Shown: positions 47,895 through 60,603 of the stretch, one piece after another | Layout of the letters: each line of letters starts with the position of its first letter | How positions within the stretch are numbered: position 1 is the first letter of the stretch | Assembly: GCA_030374765.1 (NCBI GenBank) | Contig: JARGXX010000073.1 | Span: 496,001-560,000, forward strand | Source of the DNA: Agarophyton chilense | Taxonomy: Eukaryota > Rhodophyta > Florideophyceae > Gracilariales > Gracilariaceae | Reading direction: 5' to 3' | DNA: 64,000 nt | Notes under the pieces: model-generated | Seen by the model: only the letters and a program-made list of their open reading frames with translations | What the model was told of the DNA's origin: nothing | Databases searched by the model: none | Position numbers and translations under genes: made by a program

Positions 47895-50048
47895 ATGCCG
47901 AATACCCGAAGCCATTCGAGTACTGGTCGCCCCGGTCCTGCGAAACCACCCCCGAAACCGAGGCTCGCTTCATCTGTTGAAGCCGGAGAGCGGCTGTATC
48001 GTCAAGCGATGTCGCGCTCACGCTCTGTGAATGATGAACGAGATCTCTCGGATGTACTGGGCCTTGTGGCAGCGGCAGTCGTGCCCACCACAGAAGCCGT
48101 AGTTGACCCTGAGGTCGTAGGACCTCAAGAAGAGGATGATTTGCGCAGGGAAGTGCGTCGTCTCAAGTCTGAGTCAAGCGCTTCGCGTGTGCGCATGGTT
48201 GCGTTGGAATCGCAGATCGCTGCTCTTATCGCTGATTTCGAACAATTACGCAGTGCGCATCAAGCACTCGTTCGTCAAGACGATAGGAAGCAGGTCTCTG
48301 CATCAGTGAAAACACTACGTGAGGATTTGAACCATCTACTGGAGAGGTACGGGAATACGCCCGATGCGCTACCCGGCCTAACCGTAGATGTAGAGGAAGT
48401 CCTCACTCGAGTTAACCATCGTTTAGAACGCCTGGAGGCGGCAGTTAATGCGCAGACTGCTGCTAAACCAGTCGTGCTGAAAGAGGAAAGAGCTCCTTTG
48501 GAGGAAGCTCGTTCAAAGAAGTCGAAGCCACGACGTAAGAAGCGCAAGTTCGCACGTGATTCGAGTGATGAATCGTCAAGTACGGAGGGCTTCAGTTCCA
48601 GTACTGATGATTCTGATGATTCAGATACGTCAGATGACGACGACAGTGATGATGGTCATCGAAGGTCCCGATCTCGGAAGAAGAACACGTCTTCGTGGTT
48701 AATGAGAAAAAAAGGCTCACCTTACAGAAGATTGAAGGTGCTCGCGTACACGAATCCGCTTTATCGGAAGGTTTTGATTTACAGGTACTACCGTCTGAAG
48801 GTTAAGAGCAAGAAGCGCTCAGAACGCGGAACCGCGAAGGTGAAGGATCACATTAAACGATTGAAGATCGGCCTTAATTATTTGACATTTGATGGGAAGA
48901 CCCCCATTCTCGTTATCTAGTTTCTCACTCGATTATTTGCCGAAGCAGACACTCTAGAGATGAGTGAACCACAGGCATTTGTGTCTTCACCACAATTTCT
49001 GAAGGGTTTTGCTTTAGAGCAATATCCTTCCGTATGCGGATCATTGACAGCCGATGATGGTGGCGTTACCTCATGGCCAGAGGCGGTGCAGTATTTGCTG
49101 CGCAGTTACGCGACTTCAAAAGCGATACGTCAGGCGATCCTGGACCTAAGGGATGTGACCCAAAAGCCTGAGGAGTGCGAAGCCGAGTACAGCTCAAGGC
49201 TCAACAAAGCTTCAGTTTGCTTTGGAAACGTCCACTCGACGGAGGACAAGATTACCTTGTACATCGACGGGCTGGACCCGAGCATCAAGTCGTTAATAGC
49301 TCTATGTCGAGAGAAGCATGGAAGAGTCTCCTTTTTGGAGTTAATTCAGTTTACGAAAGCTGAAGGAGACGCGGCCAAAGCGCGTGGTAGCCCCCGTCGT
49401 TCAGTGGCTTTTGGAACCTCAATGGGTAAGGAGAAGATCTCCGCCAGAGTTAATCAGCGCAGCAAATTGCTACATCTGGAATCTCCAGTGCACTCACGAT
49501 ATTCGTCGTTGTCACCCAAAAGGAGTGACTTGCATGAGGAGGCGGTCCATTTAATGGAATATACGGACTCTTATGTACCTACAGTGGATCTCCCACACTC
49601 CGAGTCTCAGGACGAGGAAGCCCTAGTGGCTATGGAGGGCCGTCGCCCTATGTACAGTCCCTACACGGTGCCTCCACAAGGAGGTTTTAAGAATGGGAGA
49701 CCCAGATGGGTGGATACTCGCACGGCATACCGTTCACAACCTATGTTGACCAACCGTCGTGACGGTTTGATATGTTATTCATGTTATGGAAAACACCATT
49801 TGAGTGCAGAATGCACGCTTCCTGCAAAGGATCTGAGTCGTATCATGACGAATTATGAAGCACTCTCAGAAGAGGAAAGGAGCTGCGTACCGGCGGGCAT
49901 GTATTGGAAAGCCAGAAGTTGGTTTTCTCAGACACCAATGCGCCGGACGGACAAGCCAGTTGCTCAGAATGCTGAAGTGTCACAACCCGGAACCCCGGTA
50001 GGGAGAGGCGCCTCTGAGGCGAATAAGCCGGTGCAACCGGAAAACTAA
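47895..50048 (+). pseudogene. gag: gypsy D gag, one frame break
   Basis: ATG 47895 (MPNTRSHSSTGRPGP). A predicted coiled coil spans residues about 85-180, followed by a Ser/Asp-rich acidic stretch and the capsid part (LIYRYYRLKVKSK). TAG at 48918 interrupts it; coding resumes at 48960 (FLKGFALEQYPSVCG, VTSWPEAVQYLLRSYAT) and ends with a zinc knuckle CYSCYGKHHLSAEC (about 49770-49815). It parallels gag of gypsy A closely. Confidence 0.82.
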
Positions 50049-50086
50049 GTGAGGGAGCCCCTAGGGGGTCGGCACTAGTCGATCCC

Positions 50087-53000
50087 GTGGTGTTGATCAG
50101 GGAGAGCTCGCCTCCCTGCTCCTGTGCTTGGAAGCCCAAGATTCTCTTGAGGCCTCCCAAAATTCCGCCGTACGGAATCAATCCGCCAGACGGAAAGCGA
50201 GTACAGTTTGACTGTGAGTTACATCGTCCCTGGAGACGTTATACTTGTACGTCAAAACGGGAAAGTTACCTCATGGTAGTGTGTAAAAGAAACTATAAGG
50301 TGTATGGCGACATCGGCTCTGACAGGAATGTGTTATCTCGTCGATTGACTATCCTGGACACAGGTGCTGGTCCGAACTTTATACCGGAATCGGAGCTTGC
50401 TCCTGCTGACTTAGAACGTATTCGATACGGTCCTTTACCGAACATCCGGGATGCGAAAAAAATGCTGTGAAGACACTGGGAACAGTTCGACTCGTGGTGC
50501 GTTTGGGACGCTTTGTAGTCCTAGTCGACTTAATCGTCTGTAAGACGTTAGCTGCACCAGTGGTACTGGGATGTGATTATTGCGAGAAGTTTGTCGAAGC
50601 CATTCGCCCGCGAAGAAAACTAGTGGAACTAGATGATGGATCAATGGTACCAATTGTTCGCAAGCCAATGCGTCGTTGCTCTGAAGCACCTCCACTCGCA
50701 CCATCTATGGAATACGGTAAATCCCGAGGACTTATCTCGCCGAGGATTCGAGTAGTGAAGAGTGCCATGCTGAAGGCGCAAACCCAAACTTGGGTTCAAG
50801 TAAGAACAGAACGACACGGACTCGTGGTAATTCAACCGAATACTTGGATGTACGAATCCCGTGGAGTGCTTGTCGCTAACGGCATTGTTCAGGTTGATCC
50901 TGCTAGCCCCTTTTGGATACTAGTGAGTACCTTCACCGATAACGATTATCAGATACCGAAGAATCAGGTTGTTGCAACAGATCAATTGCAAACGGCAAAG
51001 GATCCAGAGAGCCTGGTCGATGAGCTAGACTTAGCACATGTGTCACAACACTACAGAACGAAGATCAGGTCTATGCTGAAGAAGTATACATCCATGTGGA
51101 GTAGAAAACTAGGAGAGATCTCCGCTACGGAACTCCACATTGATTTGGTCCCAGGGTCACGACCCATCTCCCAACCACCCTACAGAGCGGGACCGCGAAC
51201 TCGACAAATTGAGAAGGATAATGTCAGCAAAATGCTGGAAGAAGGAGTAATCGAAGCAGCTCAATCTGCTTGGGCCTCACCAGTGGTGCCGGTTCCAAAA
51301 CCTGATGGTTCTTTACGATTCTGTATCGATTATCGAAAACTGAACGCAGTTACAGTTCGAGATACATACCGGTTGCCTCGAATGGACGAATGTATTGACA
51401 GCTTAGGAGAAGCGAACGTGTTCACCACGTTGGACGCCAACTCTGGCTATTAGCAGGTGCCTGTAGCGGAAGAAGACCAAGATAAACCACATTTGCGTGT
51501 CACGCCGGTCTCTACCGTTTCAAAAGGATTCCCTTTGGTTTAACGAATGCACCGGCTACTTTCCAGCGTACACTTGACATCTTGCTCTCAAGATACAAGT
51601 AGAAGACTTTTTTAGTCTATTTGGACGATGTGATCATCTTTTCCCAGGATGTGGAAAGCCATTCACGGCATGTCGAGGAGATCCCCAAACCACTACAGAG
51701 CGCAGATATCACCTTGAAGTTCAAGAAATGCGAATGGTTCGCTGGCACCGTCCGTTACTTAGGACATGTGATCAAGCCGGGACAGCTTGCCATTCAAGAG
51801 GCACAAACAGCGGCTCTCCGCGAAGTACAACCTCCGTCGATACAGAAGCTATTGCGTTCTTTCCTCGGCTTGTGCAACGTCTACTGACGATTCATGCCAC
51901 GATACTCGCATACAGCGGCACCACTCAACGCAATGCTGCGCAAAGGACAACCAGTACAGCTGAAACAATTCAGACAAGCTGAAACGGAAGCGTTCGACAC
52001 GCTGAAGACAAAGATAATTACAGCCCCAGTCTTGGCGCTGCCAATCCCCAACCTGCCATACTCAGTGGATACCGACTCTAGCGAGTACCAAGTAGGGTGT
52101 GCCCTTTTTCAAACACACCCTGATGGTGAACGCAAACCCATTGGTTACTGGTCAAGATCGCTGAACACAGCTGAGAAGAAGTATTCAGTTTCAGAAAAGG
52201 AATGCCTTGCAGTCGTTTGGGCTCTAACCACATTGCGACCGTATCTCCAAGGAGAACGTTTTACGGTCACCACGGATCATTCGTCTCTGCGATGGTTACT
52301 GTCCATTACAGACCCGTCTGGTCGTCTCACACGACGGCGCTTACGCCTTTCTGATTTCAATTTCGAAGTGAAGTATAAGAAGGGATTGGCCAATGTCCAA
52401 GCTGACGCGCTATCGCGACTCAAAACACTGGGCGAAACCCAAGGCGAAATCGATGAAGAGATACCTTGCTTCTACATGGAGACCCATTCACCATCTTTTG
52501 AAGAAGAAGAACAAGAGACCCTTGATGATTATTCGGATGCAGACCCGTTCCTTGCATTAGCAGACACTGACCCTTTGGTTCAACTCGAGCGAGTCTCGTG
52601 CAATGAGCTCCTCAATGAGCAACACGCCGATACGTTTTGTGCGTCGATACGCTCTCGTCTTAACGGGGGGGAGGAGCTCCCCTTTCCACTAGATTCACGA
52701 GGAACACTGTTAAGATATGTCGAAAAGCATGATCAAATCGTGATTCCACACGTCTTGAAGAGTCGAGTACTCCATCTGGCACACTACAGCAGGCTGTCTG
52801 GTCATCCAGGAGGAACGAAGTTGTTCATGACTCTAAGAAGAGATTTTTACTGGCCTACTTTGGCAATAGACTGCCATGCTACAGTGAGGTTGTGTACAAC
52901 ATGTGCGAAGAATCGCGTGAAGCTTTAGAGGAAGTGGAAACCGATGACGTTATTCCAGGCGAAAGCGCCTTTACAATACGTCGGTATCTACATCCTAGGG

Positions 53001-54758
53001 GAATTGATTCGCTCAAGGCGAGGTTATCGCTACCTATTGGTAATCACCGACCGCTTCTCGAAGCTAGTGCGGACTGTGCCGCTGAAGCAGATAACCGCAA
53101 CCGTAGTCGCACAGGCGTTTATCAAACACTGGGTATTTATATACGAACCACCAGAAGTTCTGTTATCAGATAGTGGGAAGCAATTCGTTGCGAAGTTCTT
53201 TCAGAATGTTCGCCGCATTATGGGCATTCGAAACGTGTTTACCACGACCTACTATCCGCAATGCAACGGTCAGGTGGAGCGTTTCAACCGCACGCTGATA
53301 GCAGCATTACGACACTACATCGCGGACCACCCGAAAGAATTGGAAATGCTTACAGATACTCTGTGCTACGCGTACAATAAGCCAGTTCATACCTCTAGAA
53401 AGACGGCACCGTTCGACTTCGTGCTCTCACGTAACCCACCGGCTTTACCGGTTGCGCTCGACGTTGAGACAGAATTGGACGCGCCGACCACGGCTAAGTA
53501 CCATATGAAATGGAGGAATGACCTGAAGGCCAGAGCGAAAGAAGCCGCTAAGGAGTTATCAAAGACGCCAGCTTCCTATAAGCGAAACTATGACGCCAGA
53601 AGGCGAGGAGGAAATCCAGCAATCCGATTAGGAGGTCACGTCTTCGTGCGAGTCGAAAGACCTGACAAACAGGAAGAATCTCGTCATAAATTGTTGCCGA
53701 TAGCGGCTGGACCCTTCAAAGTGGTGGACCTTAATGAAGACACAGTGGTCATCAAGACAGGTGAGGACGTTGAACGTGTATCGCGCGATCGTGTTGAAGT
53801 CGCTCCTGACCTGCAAGTCGAAGTCCAGGTATCTGGTAGAACTGAGGAGGCAAGTGCAACCGAACGTCAAGGCAAAAGCCCAAGTGACTCTGGGGACAGT
53901 GAAACGCCACCAATGGCTCGAGCGGAGGAGAAAGCTACTGATCTCTCACCGCCGGCGGTCGCGTACGCCAATCAAGGACAGCTTCCGAAGTATCGGGATA
54001 TGCCCCGTGGCACGCGCACACCCGTAAGTACAGAAATGAAACCTGAAAGCAGGAAAGATGTTTTGAACTTTGGCACCAAGGACTTGGAAACGAGTGCACG
54101 CGAAAACGCGCCGTTGCCGCTTCAGGCTGAACCGTCAGGTGAAGCGCCACTCGCTGTTCCGCTGATATCGGCTCCCATCCCTCGTGAACAGGAAGAAGAA
54201 GAGGTATCGCCTCCTGTCGTGGTGCAAGCACCATCGTCCACCGAACAGCGGTCAGAATCGGATAAACCGAAGGAAGTTCATCCACGAATGGAATTGAGAA
54301 ATAGCAAGAAGTACACTTCTATGGAACCTGGAAAACAGGATAGCTATTTATCTCAGAAAGGTTCTCAAGGAATGAGTACACTGCCCCTGCGGGCAGAACG
54401 ACAGTTAGTCGACGAGCGAACGATTAGCGACGCTGAGACTGCTAACACAGAGACGCTTGGGTCAGCCCTAAGGCATTTCAAACCTTTTAACAGGAGTCTC
54501 GCGCCAACAGCGAAAGCATTGGGAAACGCCCAGGAATATGTTATGGATCGCATATGTGAACATGTCGAGCATGCAGATACCAGAGAATTACTGTATCGAG
54601 TCCGTTGGTACGGTTTTCCTCCGGAAGCGGATACGTGGGAACCTATAGCTCATATCCCCCGTTCGCAACTCGTGCGATATCATCGACACATGCGATTACC
54701 ACTCCCCAGGGAGATCGACTCCTCGATAGTCGGGCTCATGGGCACATCCCATTTCTAA
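50087..54758 (+). pseudogene. pol: gypsy D pol (PR-RT-RH-IN-chromodomain), disrupted
   Basis: Domains: protease TILDTGAGPNF (about 50350); RT WASPVVPVPKPDGSLRF, FCIDYRKLNAV and, after breaks, YLDDVIIF (about 51618); RNase H VDTDSSEYQVGCALF and TDHSSLRWLL; H2C2 finger HLAHYSRLSGHPGG..C..C (about 52780-52910). Integrase follows with ITDRFSKLVRTVPL, LLSDSGKQF and NGQVERFNR (about 53040-53290). A chromodomain YVMDRICEHVEHADT, WYGFPPEADTWEP ends it (about 54540-54660). Breaks: frameshift near 50468; TAG at 51451-51453 and 51600-51602, where gypsy A has Trp; frameshift between them; TGA at 51885-51887, where gypsy A has Arg; TAG at 52926. Confidence 0.85.
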
Positions 54759-54874
54759 GTATGGGCTACAAAGGTAGTAAAAACTCGAATGGCGAGACAA
54801 AAACAAGAAATCATGAAGAGGAAACGTGAAGACACGCAAGCAAAGGAAATTTACTGATTATCACCTAGGACAAA

Positions 54875-55040
54875 CTCGAGAAGCGAGAAAAAGGAATGAA
54901 GAACTCGAGAAGCGAGAAGGAAAGTATGAAACTCGAGAAGCGAGAAGAAGAAGTTAAGAACTCGAGAAGTGAGAAGGGAAGTATAAAACTCGAGAAGCGA
55001 GAAGAAGAAGTTAAGAACTCGAGAAGCGAGAAGAGATGAA
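54875..55040 (+). repeat. Purine-rich AACTCGAGAAGCGAGAAG tandem repeat
   Basis: Five to six imperfect copies of AACTCGAGAAGCGAGAAG with short GA-rich linkers lie right after pol. Each copy contains CTCGAG. It is almost pure purine on the plus strand. Possible roles are a secondary polypurine tract or a boundary between pol and the antisense gene. Confidence 0.8.
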
Positions 55041-55144
55041 GACTAGAAGATAAGAAGGGAACGTGAAGACACGAAGTCACCGGAGTTTTATTGGTATCAA
55101 GATACTCCTGCAAGGGTGTCGACTAGGAGTCTTTTCTAGGGTCA

Positions 55145-56970
55145 TCAAAGAGACGTGCGAGCACGCAGGCTCGCAAGAAGCTGTGTGCGATCACCCTCAA
55201 CTTGGTCCACGGGAAAGTCCGCATCTAAGAGGAACTGCTTCAGCAGATCCATGCCTTGATCTTCGACCAGCACTGCACTCGGTTGTTGGGTAAACCCATG
55301 TAAGTTCTCTTGAGAAACTTCCTCCGCTGCGGATTGATCGACGGAAGTCGCTACGCCTGCCAGCTCTGGCTCGTCCACGTAACCGAGTTCAGCCTCAGCT
55401 CCCGGCGCTTCCTCATACGGTTCCTCTCCGTTCTCGGATGGAGTAGCATCCTACACGTCTCCAGTAAGCTGGTTCGGTGGCATGTCACGCGGGTTCTCCC
55501 GAAGAAAGCGAGCCTGCTCGGAGGTGATCAACTGGCGCGTCCAGGGGTCGTACCAAACGAAATCTCCAGCACTTTCTGTTCGTCCAGGAGAATGTTCGTA
55601 GTGTCTTGCACGAGTTCCGGGAGCGGATTGATCAGCTGGCACTCCAGACCCATCGACACTGTCGATGAAATCCACAAGATGGAGGAAGTCGGCATGGTTC
55701 GCACGGGATCCCAGGACAAGGGAAAGATCGAGTTCTCTCGCATACTTTCGCGCTGTGGGCGACATGTACCAAACTCTAAAGGTATCATAAGCATCCCACA
55801 GGAGAAAGACGACCATCTTGGCGATAAACTCGGTATAAACCACCGTCCAATATCCCGAGAACGGGTCGTTAACCAACGTGGACCCGATGTAGGAGATCGC
55901 CGGGGGGAGCTCCACAGGGCGACCACGAGGACTCTCGATCGCCGCCCAATGCTCCGTAATACCGATGTAGCGCCCGAAGCGCGCGTTCCGCCGGATGCGG
56001 TCAATATCGATCATTTGATACGGCACCAAATAGCCCAAACGTGATCTAGTACGACGTTCCCAACGGGGATAATCCCAATAGGGAATGTCACGCTTTCAAA
56101 GGAGCGGAACTCCGCACGGAGAAGAGGTTGCTGAAAGCAGAGAGCTGCATCACGCACACTGCGCACACCGCGCCAACCGCTAACATCGACTTCAACGAGT
56201 GTCTCGATATACGAGTAACCTTGACCGTCGGTACGGGCTTTCCAGGTATCTAGTTCCCAGTCCTGCGGGAGGAGAACCATACTGATGAATCGGTGAAGAC
56301 GCTGGTAAATCAGCTCGGTGAACCGCGTACGGGCTTCGGACAAGGTTTCCGTTGAATATCGCGCAATCGCGTTGTCTGGCAAAGCAATATGGCTCGCCAA
56401 GTCGTCGCTATGAATTGCGTGTTCCGGAATACCGTCAGGGAAGTACCCACCGTGTACATACTGTTGTATCAACGCGTCATCGCGGATAGCAACTGGACCA
56501 AACTAGGGCGCTTGCGCGAAAAGTTCAAAGTTGTCAAGAGGATCTCGTCCATAGAAATCCGCAGGGTGCGAGTAGCTCCGCTGAGCGCGACTAGAAGGAG
56601 CTGGAATCACACCCGCAGAGGCGACGTAAGCTGCGTTCGGCATCGGAGCCACGGTTGGCTGAGGTAACGGTACCAACCGGAGTCCGGTGTACGGGGTGGG
56701 GAACAAACGGTATGGACCGTGTTGAGCAGTAGGGTGCGACGCATTACCAGCAGTGTTGGACGGAGCCCCAGAAGTCACATCCTCAGAGGAGGGCTGAAAC
56801 TGGTTGGACCCGGCGTTCGGATCCATCGCGAGAGATCGAGCTGAAGAGCGGTGAGGAACAGAATGCTGTTGAGAACTGTAAGAGTTGGTCGGGCGGCGAG
56901 GAATTCGTGATGAAGATGGGTACCAGGAACACCGTTCTGATTGCGTATAAACGCTTCTTGCGTCCTCCAT
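55145..56970 (-). pseudogene. Long ORF antisense to gypsy D, between pol and 3' LTR
   Basis: From ATG 56970, just inside the 3' LTR, the minus strand codes for about 600 residues down to 55145, broken by TAG at 56503, one frameshift near 56020-56035 and TAG at 55451. Across the breaks the composition stays that of one protein: an N-terminal Ser/Pro/Asn-rich part (MEDARSVYTQSERC), a folded-looking middle (YSTETLSEARTRFTELIYQR; SGYWTVVYTEFIAKMVVFLL), then an acidic end with FLLDADFPVDQVE. Nothing resembles gag, pol or env. Its position and polarity match the antisense ORFs known from some plant Ty3/gypsy lineages (Tat/Grande/RIRE2 type); function unknown. A host gene fragment captured by the element is the alternative. 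Confidence 0.55.
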
Positions 56971-56994
56971 GGTTCGCGCTTAACGAAGGGGGTA

Positions 56995-57552
56995 TGTAGT
57001 ATTCTACTATGTCGGGGAATCAGATAGGCTGGTTTTTCGCAAAGTCGCGGTTGGAACTCATAAGTGAGTGGCCTGGTCAGTGCTAGGATAAGAAGCGACA
57101 CACCGCGTAGGATGCCAGGAGGCAGGGTACATTGTTGGAACACGTGGTGTCACGAAAGGAGTGGCTTGCAACAGCGCATGTAGTGGCGATCCACGTGGCT
57201 GGTTTTACTACCCTTTGTAGCTAGATGTCCATAAGGGACCATACCCATACAGTGGTTTAGCTAATTGGCTGACCACTGGGTATTATTGACATATTTATTT
57301 GGGCACTCACCCTGGCACACAGTATATAGTGTACCAGAGGTGAGCGCCGACTCCAAGTAAAGGAGACAACATGGGCATCATGACTATTCTGTTCCTCGCT
57401 TAGGATTCCTTAACCGGAGATCCGGACGAGCTATAATAGATAGTCAGCCCCCAACCACTTCACGAGCCGTCTCGTACATACGTTCCATCAACGTTTTACA
57501 GTTGCAATTTCAGTTGCACTGTTCACCCTCGCTGACGAGTAGTGGCCTTACA
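56995..57552 (+). repeat. gypsy D 3' LTR
   Basis: 558 bp, the partner of 47012-47556. A polypurine tract (CGAAGGGGGTA) ends directly before it. It contains a 13-bp insertion relative to the 5' copy (duplicated CAGTTGCA near 57505). Confidence 0.78.
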
Positions 57553-60403
57553 CCCAGGGCTCGAATGAGTTTGGTAAACCTGTCGGTTATAACCAAAACA
57601 ACCCGTTTCTTATGATACGACTTAGGCAAAGGCCCAAGTCTATCCATTGCGACAAATTAAATCGGACCTGCGGCGGGGAAGAGCTTCAATTCGGCCTGAT
57701 GGTTGGCGCGAGACCCTCGGATTTGTGCGCACGATACACAGTTCCGTGCGGTTTGCCATAGGTCCTGCACCATTAGTGGCCAGTGGAAGAACTTCCTTAG
57801 GGTGTGGTACATTCGTCGGCCCCCAGGGTGACCAGCCAAATGGGGGAAATGGGCGAGGTATAGGAATCGCGCCCTTAGCGAAGACGGTATTACCCGTTGG
57901 AGTGCGCCATCCAGCGGTGAGCGGCGACATAGTAGTCCAAATCGGTCATTGTCGAACAGGCATCCTGGAGTTCTTACCCATTGGGCTGTGACCTTGCAGT
58001 ACTCGTCTTCGACCTGCGCCTGTAGGAGTTCCTCAATACTTATATGGAGGAGCTTTTTCTCCTCCGGGGCTATCGCGATAACCTGGGGTGGTGCCGAGTT
58101 GGACGGCACTGTCTCCCTGTCCAATAGATATACTTCGTTCTCCTTGACCTCAAGATCCTCCGATTGCACCTTACCCATAAGGTCATCTGTTTCCGTATAG
58201 TCCTGAGGTTCATCGCCTGTAATGGGGGTAGAAATTAGGACTTCAAATGGAGTGTCGTCAGTTCCGTGGATAATGATTTGCGAGAGGGCATCCGCTGCCT
58301 GGTGCTTGATGCCTGGCCTCTTGGTTATCTCGTAGCCATATTCGGAGAGCCTGAGGCGCCACCTAGCGAGGCGACTCGATGCATCGGTCATATTAAGTAA
58401 CCAGCAGAGTGAATTATGGTCTGTCCTAATTGTAAACCTGGTTCCCTCGAGGTACGGACGGAGTGTCAATACAGACCATACGATGGCTAGACATTCCTTT
58501 TTGGCCGTACTGTAGTTTCGCTCCGCGCTGGTGAGCCTTCTGCTCCAGTAGCCAATAGGTCGACAGTCCTTCGGTGACTCCTGTTCCTGTAGCAGTGCAC
58601 AACCCCCTTGGAGATCATAGAGGCATCTGTGTCCCGGACGAAAGGCCTGTCGGGCTTTGGTAAGGCCAATATGGGTGGGTTCAGCAATTTGTTTTTTAGG
58701 GTCTGAAAATCTTCGTACTGGTCGTCCGTAAGGGCTTCGAACTCCGAAGGTATTCCTTTCTTCGGCATCGCGTTGAGAGGGGCCGAGATCTTGGCAAACC
58801 CTTGGACTAACCGTCGGTAAACTTTGCACAACCCCACGAAGGATCGTAGTTCCATGTGGGTCCTAGGAGGCTTAGGTTGGCAAATCGCATTTTTGGTCTG
58901 TGTGGGCACCTTCATCTTTCCTGGGAGGACTACGTGACCGAGATAGTCAATTCAGGCCTGGAAGAAAGCGCATTTGCGGAGTTTCAGAGTTACTCCAGCG
59001 TCTTGTACGATTGTTGGCACCTTCTTCACGTCACGAGGGTGTTCCTTTACGGTCCGTTAGAAGATTATAATGTCATCCAAATAGTCCAGGGCGAACTTCC
59101 ATTAGACTCTGGAGAGTAAAATGTTCACTACCAATTGGAAAGTGGCTGGTGCATTCTTCAAACCCAAGGGCATGCGAATAAATCTAAAAAGACCTTCATG
59201 GGTGGTAAAGATTCTCAGCACTCTCGCATCTTCGGCCAAAAGGATTTGCCGGTATCCAGAGTTAGCGTCCCGTGTAGTAAATACGACAGCTTCGCCTAAG
59301 GAATCCAGACAGTCGTCATTGCGGGATATCGGGTACGGGTCCCTCTTGGTTACTGCGTTCAGCTTCCTGTAGTCGACACAGAACCTGACGGAGCCATCTT
59401 TGTTCGCAACGAGGACAAGGGAACTTGTCCATTCGGATTGGTTTGGAGGCGCCGGCTTTATGACTTGAGCTTTGCGCATCTTGTTCATCTGGTCGGCGAT
59501 AATTTCCCGACCTTTAAGGCAGGTACGGTATGGGTGCTGGAAATGTGGTCTAGCATCATCCTGAAGGTCAATGCGGTGTGTAGTGGCTCTGATTGTGACC
59601 AATCTACGTGACCATATGGCCTGGTATTCCCTGAGAAGATCGAGTACATGGGGCCAATATGATTCTCATTCTGCGCCGATGGCGACGGGCCCCTCCCAAG
59701 AGTCGACGTTCTCGTCGGGAGTTGGCGTTGCAAGCTAATCCATTTGGGCTTCCATAATGGTCGCGGGCGCGGGTAGAGAGATACCAATCACTGTACCTTT
59801 AAATAACCGTACGGGTTTATCTCGGAAGTTGCTGATTGTGACCAAGAAGGGCCTGTTAGGGTGGATGTCCATTACACCATTGGCCATGTAAGTAAGGTGC
59901 TTCAGAACCGTTTTAGGGTGGATCTGAATCATTACGAGACCTTAGGACTGGGAATAGACCGATACAGTGATTTGGGTCATCGGGGGTATCGTTATGGCCT
60001 TTGACAGGTGAATCTCATTGGACTTCGTGTTTTCGGCGACAACCACTCGTTTGCGGATAGCTTCTGGCCCTGAGGTTGAACCAGCTATGGAGATGGAAGG
60101 TGCGCGTTAAAACTCGACTTTCCTAAGGCCTGGATAAATGGCCTTAAGGTATCGGTCGATGAAGGAGGTCCCTGGGATTGCCTCAGCGCCCAAGTTAGGA
60201 CATACAAAGAACCACGTGCGGACTTTGAATTGTTTTACCTGGAGGTCAAGTGGTACTATCCCTTTAATGTCCATTGCTCCACGTGATGCATCGGTAATCC
60301 TTGGGGTCTTCGTTGCCGGAACGAAATCTTGCCACCTCAGGGGGAGTAGATTAGAATGGACCATGTCCGGACCAGCGCCTGTTTCCAACAAAGCTGTGTT
60401 CAC
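57553..60403 (-). pseudogene. pol: gypsy C pol: protease, RT, RNase H, integrase N-terminal half
   Basis: On the minus strand: a protease-like site LLETGAGPD (about 60360-60395), where the catalytic Asp is Glu; RT WTSSLVLVANKDGSVRF, FCVDYRKLNAV and YLDDIII (about 59065-59430); RNase H YWSRRLTSAERNYS and TDHNSLCWLL (about 58390-58560). An H2C2 finger HFPHLAGHPGGRR..C..C lies at about 57720-57850, and integrase FVAMDRLGPLPKS..ITDRFTKLIRAL ends at 57553 where gypsy D begins. Many frame breaks are present. It resumes at 47011. Confidence 0.82.
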
Positions 60404-60603
60404 TCGAGAGTTGTTGGAACGAAGTCCTACGCATACTCGAACTTTTTAGTTCTCTTTCCCGAGGATACAGACGGGATCGCTACTGTGTTCCAGTTTTGGT
60501 TCGTGCTGACTGGTCCATTGTGGGTAGTTCATATTAGGAGGTGAGGAGCTCTTTGGCTCATGACCGTCCAATTGGTTGAGGCAGGGGCTTAAAGAGGGAG
60601 TAT

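Larger units (their letters stand above)
47012..57552 (+). mobile_element. Chromodomain Ty3/gypsy retrotransposon D
   Basis: Direct repeats 47012-47556 and 56995-57552 have TGTA..TACA ends; the second is preceded by a purine tract (GAAGGGGG). Between them on the plus strand lie gag, protease, RT, RNase H, integrase and chromodomain, then a purine-rich repeat and a long antisense ORF. The flanking pentamers (CTTCC, CCCAG) do not match, and target sequence appears to be missing. The first about 140 bp of both LTRs also resemble gypsy coding sequence on the minus strand, so the left LTR boundary has some doubt. Confidence 0.8.
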
